From an uncultured Mycoplasmatota bacterium (GTDB lineage Bacteria > Bacillota_I > Bacilli_A > RF39 > UBA660), in the NCBI GenBank assembly GCA_947384645.1, contig CANDHX010000026.1, forward strand, positions 1 to 12,081: a stretch of 12,081 bases of DNA, written 5' to 3'. Below the pieces are notes generated by a model, which searched no databases, was not told the DNA's origin, and saw only the letters and a list, made by a program, of their open reading frames with translations. Positions within the stretch are counted from its first letter, which is position 1. Each line of letters starts with the position of its first letter. A program made the position numbers and the translations under genes. Shown here one piece after another: positions 1 through 6,417 of this stretch.

Positions 1-122
1 TTATTAACATTTATTATGAAGTACGCATACGTTCCCAATATACATGCAAATACTAATGTTACAATGCATAACGAAAGTATTATAGCTCTTTTAGTTTTAG
101 AATTTCTATCTTGTTCAACCAT
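1..122 (-). CDS. Membrane-anchored protein, N-terminal part (runs off left edge)
   Basis: Forty codons are visible on the minus strand, starting at ATG 122-120 and still open at base 1. The start is supported by an AAGAAGGA ribosome binding site 6 nt upstream and by a promoter at 159-187. The visible protein begins MVEQDRNSKTKR, a short charged cytoplasmic tail. A hydrophobic stretch follows at about residues 13-33 (AIILSLCIVTLVFACILGTY), then YFIINVN. This is a type II signal-anchor layout, with the unseen remainder probably outside the cell. No family can be named from 40 residues. The gene is separated from lemA by 182 nt that hold a weak lemA terminator and this gene's own promoter, so it is probably an independent unit. 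Confidence 0.65.
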   Translation of the reverse strand, partial: MVEQDRNSKTKRAIILSLCIVTLVFACILGTYAYFIINVN

Positions 123-158
123 TAATTGTCCTTCTTTCTAGCAGTCTCTATCATAAAA

Positions 159-187
159 AGTATAACATAAAAATTTTTAAAAGTTAA
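159..187 (-). promoter_or_regulatory. Sigma-A-type promoter of the left-edge membrane protein gene
   Basis: Reading the minus strand, TTAACT (182-187, 4 of 6 matches to TTGACA) is followed after 17 nt by TATACT (159-164). The element TG sits one base before the -10, giving TGTTATACT (159-167), an extended -10. The predicted start of transcription is near 152, giving a leader of about 30 nt before the ATG at 122. The same TGNTATACT form occurs ahead of the pilin operon at 2583-2591. Confidence 0.55.
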
Positions 188-289
188 TACATATGTTAAT
201 TTTGAAGTGAATCATACTTATATATATTTTACTGCTTGCATGGAGAAAACTTTGTCATAAAAAGAAAAAACTTTAAAAACTATTTATAT

Positions 290-320
290 AAAAAAAACCG
301 AACCCTAAAATTCGACTTTT
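290..320 (-). terminator. Weak intrinsic terminator overlapping the lemA stop codon
   Basis: On the minus strand AAAAGTCGAA (311-320) can pair with TTCGGTTTT (293-302) around an 8-nt loop, allowing two G-U pairs. The T-run continues to 290, eight T in all. The stem includes the last lemA codons and the loop contains the TAG stop. The core is only about four Watson-Crick pairs plus A-U pairs, so efficiency is doubtful. Confidence 0.4.
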
Positions 321-856
321 ACATTTTCTCTTTCGCTCTCTTGAGCTTTAAAGAATTCGACTTTTTTAAATTTGAATAAAGATGCAACTATATTACTTGG
401 AAACATCTCGATTTTATTATTCAATTGTAAAGCAGTATCGTTATAAAATTTTCTAGCATAGCTTATTTTATTTTCAGTCTCGTTTAACTGTTTTTGCAAA
501 TCGGCAAAATTTTCGTTTGCTTTCAATTCTGGATAACTCTCAGCTAGAGCAAACAACTTAGTTACTGCACTAGTTAATGCAGTATCAGCTTCCATAGCTT
601 TTTCATTGGTATCTGCACTTAGATATGTATTTCTTGCTTGGATAACTTTTTCAAGAGTCTCACTTTCATGCTTTGCATAACCTTTAACTGTATTTACTAA
701 ATTAGGAATTAAATCGAATCTTCTTTTTAATTCGACATCGATTTGACTCCATTGGTCTCTCACTCTATTTCTTAAACTTACTAAACCATTATAAGTAGCT
801 ATTACATAGATTGCAATCAATAAAACGACAACTGCTATAATTATCAAAACTGGCAT
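305..856 (-). CDS. lemA: LemA family membrane protein
   Basis: A 183-aa protein, close to the usual LemA length of about 185. Residues 2-20 form a single hydrophobic membrane segment (PVLIIIAVVVLLIAIYVIA). The family signature follows: YNGLVSLRNRVRDQW at 22-36, then QIDVELKRRFDLIPNLV and VKGYAKHE. The rest is a helical bundle that ends in the conserved SARKFYN-type segment (here ISYARKFYND) and the MFPSN motif. LemA proteins are anchored with a helical domain; their biochemical role is unknown and they are often next to TPM-domain or protease genes. Here lemA is last in an operon, 23 nt after ylxM, with an AGAAGGGAGA-type binding site about 10 nt before the ATG. This neighbourhood is unusual for lemA. 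Family assignment is secure; function is not. Confidence 0.93.
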   Translation of the reverse strand: MPVLIIIAVVVLLIAIYVIATYNGLVSLRNRVRDQWSQIDVELKRRFDLIPNLVNTVKGYAKHESETLEKVIQARNTYLSADTNEKAMEADTALTSAVTKLFALAESYPELKANENFADLQKQLNETENKISYARKFYNDTALQLNNKIEMFPSNIVASLFKFKKVEFFKAQESERENVKVEF

Positions 857-879
857 AACATCTTCTCCCTTCTAACATT

Positions 880-1179
880 TTACCCTATAATATTATCATA
901 TTTTGCGAGTCGTATCAATATGTCTTCTTCATTTTTGAATTCTCCTTTTAAGGCTTTTAAATATCTATCTAAAGAAAGCGAACACTCGTATTCATCCAAC
1001 ATGGTTTTGACTTGTTTTATCGTTTTGCTGACAGCATTTTTACTCACTGTCCTATTACGAGCGATTTCATCGATAGTAAGATTTTCAAAAAAATAATCCA
1101 TGAACATTTCTCTTTGTTTTATAGTCAATAAGTTCTTATATAAATCGAATAGTTCAGTATAATGTATTATCTCATCCAT
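880..1179 (-). CDS. ylxM: YlxM, putative SRP-associated HTH protein (UPF0122)
   Basis: A 99-aa protein matching the YlxM/UPF0122 family. Residues from about 18 onward (LLTIKQREMFMDYFFENLTI, then DEIARNRTVSKNAVSKTIK) form a sigma70 region-4-like helix-turn-helix. The family sits beside ftsY and ffh in Firmicutes and has been reported to modulate SRP GTPase activity in streptococci. The chosen start is ATG 1179-1177, which shares one base with the ftsY TGA stop (TGATG), a normal translational-coupling arrangement. A TTG three bases upstream (1182-1180) is the only alternative and would add one residue. AAGGA lies 9 nt before the ATG, inside ftsY. In most relatives ffh follows ylxM; here lemA follows instead. 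Confidence 0.9.
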   Translation of the reverse strand: MDEIIHYTELFDLYKNLLTIKQREMFMDYFFENLTIDEIARNRTVSKNAVSKTIKQVKTMLDEYECSLSLDRYLKALKGEFKNEEDILIRLAKYDNIIG

Positions 1180-2150
1180 CAAATCAAATCCTTAAATAGC
1201 CCGTAGATATAAGATTCTATATCGAATGATTTTAAATCGTCTTCTTTTTCGCCCAAACCTATAAATTTGACGGGAAGACCTACACACTCTTTTATAGCTA
1301 ATACGATACCACCTTTGGCTGTACCATCGAGTTTCGTTAGTACGATTCCCGTTATATTCGTTATTTCTTTAAAGCTTTCCGCTTGGCTTATACCGTTTTG
1401 ACCAGTTGCTGCATCGATTACTAAAAGAGTCTCGTGTGGCGCACCATCTATATGTCTACCGATTACTTTATTAACTTTTTCGAGTTCGGCCATCAAACCC
1501 ATTTTATTTTGGAGTCTTCCAGCTGTATCGATTAAAACGATATCGACATCTTCTTCCTTAGCCTTTACTAAACCGTCGAATATGACTCCAGCTGGGTCTG
1601 AGTTTTCTTTACCATAAAATTCTACTCCAACTCGTTCTGCCCAAACCTTTAATTGCTCAGTTGCACCTGCTCTAAAAGTATCTCCCGCAATTAACAAAAC
1701 TTTATGTCCTTCACTTTTATATTTTTTAGCGAGTTTACCAATCGTCGTCGTCTTGCCGACACCGTTAACGCCAACCATTAAAATTACAGTAGGACCGTCT
1801 GCATTCATCTTAATCTTATCGCTTAAAGAGTCATTCCCGACATATATCAAAAACATCTCGTCGACTATTACTTCACCTAAATCCTTTGTACTAGTAATAT
1901 TTTCCTCTTTAACACGTTTCTTTAATTTGTCGAGTAAATCGTATACGGTTTTTACTCCAATATCGGCTTCGATCAATATTCTTTCTAACTCCTCATAATA
2001 TTCTTTACTCACCTTAGTATATTTTATTCCTAATAAAGAAAGTTTCGATACGAATTCTTCACGAGTTTTTTCTAATCCCTCATCGTACTTATCGATATCT
2101 TCTTTTTCTTCTTTTTTAAAAGTTTTTTTAAATAAATTAAATAAACCCAT
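1179..2150 (-). CDS. ftsY: FtsY, signal recognition particle receptor GTPase
   Basis: A 323-aa SRP receptor that docks ribosome-SRP complexes at the membrane and hydrolyses GTP jointly with Ffh. A short charged, Lys-rich N-terminus (about residues 1-30) replaces the long acidic A domain of enterobacteria, as is typical of Gram-positives. The helical N domain spans about 30-110. The G domain shows GVNGVGKT (127-134, P-loop), DTFRAGATEQL (157-167), DTAGR (208-212) and TKLDG (272-276). The C-terminus GLGEKEDDL-SFD is standard. The ATG at 2150-2148 follows an AGGGTGG binding site and lies 15 nt after the pilin gene. The stop overlaps the ylxM start. All catalytic motifs are intact, so this is a functional essential gene. 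Confidence 0.97.
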   Translation of the reverse strand: MGLFNLFKKTFKKEEKEDIDKYDEGLEKTREEFVSKLSLLGIKYTKVSKEYYEELERILIEADIGVKTVYDLLDKLKKRVKEENITSTKDLGEVIVDEMFLIYVGNDSLSDKIKMNADGPTVILMVGVNGVGKTTTIGKLAKKYKSEGHKVLLIAGDTFRAGATEQLKVWAERVGVEFYGKENSDPAGVIFDGLVKAKEEDVDIVLIDTAGRLQNKMGLMAELEKVNKVIGRHIDGAPHETLLVIDAATGQNGISQAESFKEITNITGIVLTKLDGTAKGGIVLAIKECVGLPVKFIGLGEKEDDLKSFDIESYIYGLFKDLI

Positions 2151-2165
2151 TTAACCACCCTATTT

Positions 2166-2561
2166 CTATTTATTACAAGTGACGTCTTCTAAAAGCTCTA
2201 CATTGTAGGGAGCTCCGTCTTTTTTAATTTTAATACGACCTGTGCAATGACTTTGCTCATCCTGAAAGTAATCGTGACTCTTGAGTTCTTCTATAGTAAC
2301 TGTAATTTCTTCCCAACCTTTACTACATTTTCCGGAAAGCCAAGATGAACTCTTGCAATTGTAAACATCCGAAGTATAATCGTCGATATCTAAAGCCAAG
2401 AGCTTTGCTGCTTCCTTAATATTTTTCTTTTGTAGATTATCTAAACTGCTTAAAGTATTTTCTTTCGTTTTAAATATCGAAGGAACCAATAAAGCTATTA
2501 AAATGGCGATTACTGTAATTACAGCTAAAAGTTCTATTAATGTAAAACCTTTTTTATTCAT
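2166..2561 (-). CDS. Type IV pilin-like / pseudopilin protein with prepilin leader
   Basis: A 131-aa protein with a textbook class III signal. The short leader MNKKG is followed by FTLIELLAVITVIAILIALL, with predicted prepilin peptidase cleavage after Gly5 and the conserved Glu at +5 (residue 10). After the hydrophobic helix there is an amphipathic helix (about 30-60) and a small exported C-terminal domain. That domain has four cysteines (69, 79, 106, 129), which could form two disulfides. Size and layout fit ComGC/GspG-like pseudopilins, but no other pilus, secretion or competence gene is in the window, so the machine it serves is unknown. It leads the operon with ftsY 15 nt downstream and has an AGGGTGA binding site. 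No symbol is justified. Confidence 0.85.
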   Translation of the reverse strand: MNKKGFTLIELLAVITVIAILIALLVPSIFKTKENTLSSLDNLQKKNIKEAAKLLALDIDDYTSDVYNCKSSSWLSGKCSKGWEEITVTIEELKSHDYFQDEQSHCTGRIKIKKDGAPYNVELLEDVTCNK

Positions 2562-2582
2562 ATATTTGTCACCCTAAAACTA

Positions 2583-2591
2583 AGTATAGCA
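2583..2591 (-). promoter_or_regulatory. Extended -10 promoter of the pilin-ftsY-ylxM-lemA operon
   Basis: The minus strand reads TGCTATACT, an extended -10 element. The position 17 nt further upstream is only T-rich (TTTATT), so the TG element probably compensates for a poor -35. The predicted transcript starts near 2576, about 15 nt before the pilin ATG. The upstream half of this promoter lies inside the RNase J promoter on the other strand. Confidence 0.55.
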
Positions 2592-2598
2592 TAAAAAC

Positions 2599-2627
2599 TT
2601 GAAAAAATAAACGAAATAGTGTATAAT
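2599..2627 (+). promoter_or_regulatory. Sigma-A promoter of RNase J
   Basis: TTGAAA (2599-2604) and a perfect TATAAT (2622-2627) are separated by exactly 17 nt. Transcription should begin near 2634, leaving a leader of about 69 nt before the ATG at 2703. The binding site GAAGGA lies at 2686-2691. This is one of the two strongest promoters visible in the window. Confidence 0.8.
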
Positions 2628-2702
2628 CTACTTATCTTTTAACGCTTTTTTATAAATCGATTTTTATTTATTAAACAAAAAGAAAGAAGGAAAATTTTTA
2701 TT

Positions 2703-4376
2703 ATGAAAGAAAAGAATAGTACTACATCTGTTTTTGCCTTAGGTGGTTTAGGCGAAGTAGGAAAAAATATGTACGTCATTAAAAACGACTCCGAAATCAT
2801 CATCATAGATGCTGGAGTCATGTTTCCAGAAGATGACCTCTTAGGAGTCGACTACGTCATACAAGATATAACTTATCTAAAAGAAAACGAAGATAAAATA
2901 GTCGGACTATTTATAACCCATGGTCACGAAGACCACATAGGTGGTATTCCATTTTTATTGGCAAGCGTTAAAATTCCAAAGATTTATGCCTCTAAAATTG
3001 CTAACGACCTAATTATTAAAAAATTAATAGACCGAGATATAAAATACGAAAATATCGAAATATATGATGAATTTAGTGAATTTAAATTCAAAACTATGAG
3101 TGTCGACTTCATAAGGACGAGTCACTCTATCCCAGATTCTTACGCTATAGCTATCCATACTAATGCCGGAGTTATCGTGACAACTGGAGACTTTAAATTT
3201 GACTTTACTCCGATTGGACCTATGAGCGATTTGCATAAGATGGCTCGTCTAGGTGAAGAAGGCGTAAAACTTTTGTTGAGCGACTCGACAAACGCATTAA
3301 GCGAAGGCTTTTCAAAAAGCGAATCTTGTGTCGACGAAACTATCAATTCCATATTTACAAAGTACACTTCAAATAGAATAATCCTCGCTACATTTGCCTC
3401 TAATATCTACAGAATAAAACACATAGTCGAGACGTGCCGTGAAAATGGCCGAAAGATTGTTACCTTCGGTCGCAGTATGGAATCGGCAAAAGATATAGCT
3501 CTTAAAAATAACCTCATAACCGATAAGTCGATTTTTATAGAAGCCGCCGAAGCTAAAAATTTAAAGAAAAATGAAATCTGTATTTTGTGTACCGGTTCTC
3601 AAGGTGAACCACTCGCTGCTCTATCTCGCATTGCCAATGGAACTCATAAACAGATTACGCTATTACCAGATGACATAGTTGTATTCTCATCGAATCCGAT
3701 ACCAGGTAATGCAACTAGCATAAATAGAATAATCAATAAGCTATATTTGAAAGGGGTCAAGGTAGTTACTAATACAGAACTTACCAATATCCATACCTCT
3801 GGTCACGCCAAACAAGAAGAATTAAGGCTCATGTTGAGACTCATGAAACCGGAGTACTTCATGCCTGCACATGGCGAATATAGGATGTTAAAAGAACACA
3901 AAAATGTTGCAATCTCTTGTGGTGTAAAAGAAGAAAATATTTTTATATTAAAAAATGGCGAATCGATAGATATCGACTCGACTGGTGCAAGACGGGGAAA
4001 AACTTACCAAGCAGGAGACGTATATGTAGACGGCTCTCGCATCGGAAGCGTCGGAAGTATCGTTTTAAAAGATAGAAAACTGATGAGCAAAGACGGTATA
4101 CTTGTTGCCATATTAAATTTAGATATCAACAAACGAGAACTTCTCATTCATCCTAATGTCACGACTCGAGGATTTATTTTAGTAAATGAAAACGCCGACT
4201 TAATCTTATCGATTAGTAAGCGTATTGAAGCAACTGTCAAAAAATATTTCCAAAACAATGCTAAATACAACTATTTAGATTTAAAAAATCAAATCATTTT
4301 AGACATCAATCCATATATAGTAGAATTGACAGGTAGACGACCAATTATATTACCTGTTATCATGGAAATAAAATAA
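2703..4376 (+). CDS. rnjA: Ribonuclease J (J1-type)
   Basis: A 557-aa metallo-beta-lactamase/beta-CASP ribonuclease, close to the ~555 aa of Bacillus RNase J1. These enzymes have 5'-3' exo- and endonuclease activity in mRNA decay and rRNA maturation. The zinc site is complete: HGHEDH at 73-78, His141 in RTSHSIPDS, Asp163 in TTGDFKFD, and His390 in MPAHGEYR. The beta-CASP motifs follow (SDSTNA near 193, TGSQGEP at 297-303, TSGHA at 365-369). Having His78 intact favours J1 over J2, which usually has a degenerate metal motif. The C-terminal domain (about 450-557) is present. The ATG is supported by GAAGGA 11 nt upstream. The gene has its own promoter and a hairpin terminator just downstream, so it is probably monocistronic. 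Confidence 0.96.
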   Translation: MKEKNSTTSVFALGGLGEVGKNMYVIKNDSEIIIIDAGVMFPEDDLLGVDYVIQDITYLKENEDKIVGLFITHGHEDHIGGIPFLLASVKIPKIYASKIANDLIIKKLIDRDIKYENIEIYDEFSEFKFKTMSVDFIRTSHSIPDSYAIAIHTNAGVIVTTGDFKFDFTPIGPMSDLHKMARLGEEGVKLLLSDSTNALSEGFSKSESCVDETINSIFTKYTSNRIILATFASNIYRIKHIVETCRENGRKIVTFGRSMESAKDIALKNNLITDKSIFIEAAEAKNLKKNEICILCTGSQGEPLAALSRIANGTHKQITLLPDDIVVFSSNPIPGNATSINRIINKLYLKGVKVVTNTELTNIHTSGHAKQEELRLMLRLMKPEYFMPAHGEYRMLKEHKNVAISCGVKEENIFILKNGESIDIDSTGARRGKTYQAGDVYVDGSRIGSVGSIVLKDRKLMSKDGILVAILNLDINKRELLIHPNVTTRGFILVNENADLILSISKRIEATVKKYFQNNAKYNYLDLKNQIILDINPYIVELTGRRPIILPVIMEIK

Positions 4377-4387
4377 TATTAAATTTT

Positions 4388-4406
4388 AAAGCCTATTTGG
4401 CTTTTT
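4388..4406 (+). terminator. Intrinsic terminator of RNase J
   Basis: AAAGCC (4388-4393) pairs with GGCTTT (4399-4404) around the 5-nt loop TATTT, and the T-run extends to 4406. It begins 12 nt after the rnjA stop. The stem is short (6 bp) but has a GC core. Confidence 0.7.
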
Positions 4407-4461
4407 AATTTGCTATAAATCATACAAATTGTAGTCTCTTAAAGACTTTACTAACTCATTT

Positions 4462-4486
4462 AAAAAAGTAGAAAAAATCTACTTTT
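4462..4486 (-). terminator. Intrinsic terminator of the minus-strand extracellular protein gene
   Basis: AAAAGTAGA (4464-4472) and TCTACTTTT (4478-4486) form a 9-bp perfect stem with a 5-nt loop. On the minus strand it ends in six T (4462-4467). It starts 8 nt past the stop of the gene at 4494. The symmetry means it could also stop residual plus-strand readthrough from rnjA. Confidence 0.75.
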
Positions 4487-4493
4487 ACTTTTA

Positions 4494-5060
4494 TCATTCT
4501 ATATATTCTGGATTAGCCGTAATTCTTCCTGAAAAAACTTTTTCAAGAGCATTTTCTACTGTTGCATCTTCATGAACCCAAAGTCTAAATGAGCTGCTTT
4601 TACTCTCGCCTGCTTCTAGTGTAAAGGATTCGACGACATAAGCATCTTTAAACTCGCTTCTTATAGGATTTTCTCTTTCTGTATTCTCCCCAAAACTCGA
4701 TACTGCATTGTCGACTGAATATTTTACTAAACTGTTCTCTAATGTACTACTCCCCATTATTTCAAAAAGTACTTTAACCTTAATAGGGCTATCTTCGTCG
4801 TTTCTAATCGTATAAATATATGGTTCAGTATTAAGACCTATATCATCAGGCATAGGATACGTCTTAGATAAAGTAATACCAGACTTATTTTCTGTATAAG
4901 TAATCTTTGGACCTTCCGAAGTAGTAGCACCGATATTAAATGACGAACCTACTTCTCCTTCATAAATGTACCAAGCAAAACTCATAGATATTATCATCAC
5001 GAGACTGACTATAAAAAGTCCCAAGATAACGGCAGATTTACCACTTAACTTTTTAACCAT
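4494..5060 (-). CDS. Signal-anchored extracellular protein, unknown function
   Basis: A 188-aa protein I do not recognise. After a short basic start (MVKKLSGK), residues about 9-30 form a hydrophobic export signal or anchor that ends in SMSFAWYIYEGE. The start weakly resembles the SipW-dependent leaders of TasA/camelysin-type proteins, but that likeness is only suggestive. The remainder is Ser/Thr/Glu-rich with alternating hydrophobic residues (ITLSKTYPMP, PIKVKVLFEIMG, VVESFTLEAGESKSSSFRLW), suggesting a beta-sandwich outside the cell. There are no cysteines. I chose ATG 5060-5058 because AGGTGAG (5065-5071) sits 4 nt upstream. An in-frame GTG at 5069 lies inside that site and only about 5 nt from the predicted transcript start. 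It has its own promoter and terminator, so it is a single-gene unit. Confidence 0.8.
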   Translation of the reverse strand: MVKKLSGKSAVILGLFIVSLVMIISMSFAWYIYEGEVGSSFNIGATTSEGPKITYTENKSGITLSKTYPMPDDIGLNTEPYIYTIRNDEDSPIKVKVLFEIMGSSTLENSLVKYSVDNAVSSFGENTERENPIRSEFKDAYVVESFTLEAGESKSSSFRLWVHEDATVENALEKVFSGRITANPEYIE

Positions 5061-5064
5061 CTCG

Positions 5065-5071
5065 CTCACCT
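5065..5071 (-). promoter_or_regulatory. Ribosome binding site that fixes the start of the extracellular protein
   Basis: AGGTGAG lies 4 nt before ATG 5060. The in-frame GTG (5069-5067) overlaps this site and has no Shine-Dalgarno sequence of its own. The longer 191-aa reading is therefore unlikely. Confidence 0.7.
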
Positions 5072-5080
5072 ACTATCTAT

Positions 5081-5109
5081 ATTCTAAAATAATCTTCCCG
5101 ATTAGTCAA
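5081..5109 (-). promoter_or_regulatory. Sigma-A promoter of the extracellular protein gene
   Basis: On the minus strand TTGACT (5104-5109) and TAGAAT (5081-5086) each match consensus at five of six positions, with exact 17-nt spacing. The predicted transcript starts near 5074, leaving a leader of only about 14 nt, nearly all of it ribosome binding site. It lies just past the ymfH terminator stem. Confidence 0.75.
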
Positions 5110-5116
5110 TGAAGAT

Positions 5117-5168
5117 ATTAAAAAAGTGCATTTTTATACAGCAATTTTACTTATATAAAATACACTTT
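5117..5168 (-). terminator. Possible terminator of ymfH, formed partly from coding sequence
   Basis: AAAATACACTTT (5157-5168) inside the ymfH 3' end and AAAGTGCATTTT (5123-5134) just past its stop can form a 12-bp stem in minus-strand RNA with one G-U pair. A run of six T follows at 5120-5125. The 22-nt loop is large for an intrinsic terminator, so the call is moderate. Confidence 0.45.
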
Positions 5169-6417
5169 CATTCTTTATGTCGATTGCACTTGCAACCATA
5201 TTTATCTCTTTTAATTCGAGATTTTTATAATACTCCAAAATGTTTTCTTCGATTTTACCGTTTGCAAGTACGTCATCTTCGATATCTTGAGCAACCTCCA
5301 TGATGTCGTTAAAGTGCATGAAGAAATTAGCTATATTGCCCTTCTTAATTCGCTCCAATTCTTCTCGAGAAATCTTTATATTCTTTAACTCGCTTCTTAT
5401 CAAATCCAAGACTTCTTCTTTATACTCTGTCTCCATCTCTAGACTAATCATCACATAGTCATTTCTAACTTCTCTTGCTGGATACAAATCCCATGGAATT
5501 AGTTTTTCATCTATGAGTTTTTCTAATAGATCTGAAGAAATTCCAAATTTTATTTGTAAAATAGCATCCAAATAAATTTTCAATTTCACGTCGTCGATAT
5601 TTTTAAACTTATCTTTTGATATTTTATAAGCAACTTTAAGCTTAGGAACGCTTACGTCCATTTCACGCTCTTCGTATGGCGAGTCGACTTCTATTGGCTC
5701 GTGAAGAGCTTTCTTAGTAATCTTCTTACGAGGACTAAACAACTTACCGGCTTGATTTGTTTTTATGATACCCAAAGCTTCCAAAGGGCTAAAATTGCCT
5801 GTTAGAACTAAGAACATATTAGACGGATGATAAAACACCTGATAACATCTATCTAATGTATCAGCTGTAATTTCTTTTATATCGTCTTCCGTTCCACTTA
5901 TCAAAAACTTGTGTTTATCCTGCTTATTCAAATTGTATTCGAGTCCAAAGTTTAAAACGCTCATTGGGGTATTATCGTACATCTTGATTTCTTCTCTAAT
6001 TATTCCCCGTTCTTTATTGACACTTCCCGGTTTAAACACAGGATTTTGGACATAATCTAATAAATACTCTAAATTTTCTTTAAAAAACGAACAAGAAGTA
6101 ACTTCATAAGAAGTATAGCCATAAGTAGTAAAAGCATTTACAGAACTTCCGAGTTGACCGAAATATTCAAAAGCCGTAACGCCGTCATCCTCTTGAAACA
6201 TCTGATGTTCTAAGAAATGAGCTGTACCGTTTGGAACGCTCGTAAATTTTTTTTCTTTATCGCACTTGAACTCCGTATCCATACTTCCGAATTTTACATT
6301 AAAAGCTAAATAAAAGTTTCGTGCTTTTTGATTGGGATACATGAACACTTCTAACCCATTGGGAAGTTTTTCGTAAAAGACGGTCTCATCTGCCCCTTTA
6401 TATACAATTTTTTTCAT
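5134..6417 (-). CDS. ymfH: M16 family zinc peptidase, YmfH-like (catalytic partner)
   Basis: A 427-aa member of the M16 (insulinase/pitrilysin) family, the usual length for YmfH. The inverted zinc motif HFLEH is intact at 67-71, within NGTAHFLEHQMF. Further conserved features are the loop SSVNAFTTYGYTSYEV (91-106) and ERGIIREEIKMYDNTP (136-151), whose Glu142/143 are candidates for the third metal ligand. Active M16C enzymes form a clam-shell from an active and an inactive subunit. Here ymfF, which lacks the motif, directly precedes it and overlaps by 4 nt (ATGA), implying coupled translation and a heteromeric complex. The Bacillus pair sits near small-molecule export and cell-division genes; its substrate is not well defined. 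No signal peptide is visible, so it is probably cytoplasmic. Confidence 0.92.
   Translation of the reverse strand: MKKIVYKGADETVFYEKLPNGLEVFMYPNQKARNFYLAFNVKFGSMDTEFKCDKEKKFTSVPNGTAHFLEHQMFQEDDGVTAFEYFGQLGSSVNAFTTYGYTSYEVTSCSFFKENLEYLLDYVQNPVFKPGSVNKERGIIREEIKMYDNTPMSVLNFGLEYNLNKQDKHKFLISGTEDDIKEITADTLDRCYQVFYHPSNMFLVLTGNFSPLEALGIIKTNQAGKLFSPRKKITKKALHEPIEVDSPYEEREMDVSVPKLKVAYKISKDKFKNIDDVKLKIYLDAILQIKFGISSDLLEKLIDEKLIPWDLYPAREVRNDYVMISLEMETEYKEEVLDLIRSELKNIKISREELERIKKGNIANFFMHFNDIMEVAQDIEDDVLANGKIEENILEYYKNLELKEINMVASAIDIKNESVFYISKIAV

Noticed and set aside
3024..3367. Two minus-strand open frames inside rnjA
   Set aside because: RNase J motifs run unbroken on the plus strand through this stretch; the antisense frames have no recognisable content.
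5109..5303. 64-codon plus-strand open frame
   Set aside because: It lies antisense inside ymfH and across its terminator, has no family features, and the M16 protein on the other strand is certain.
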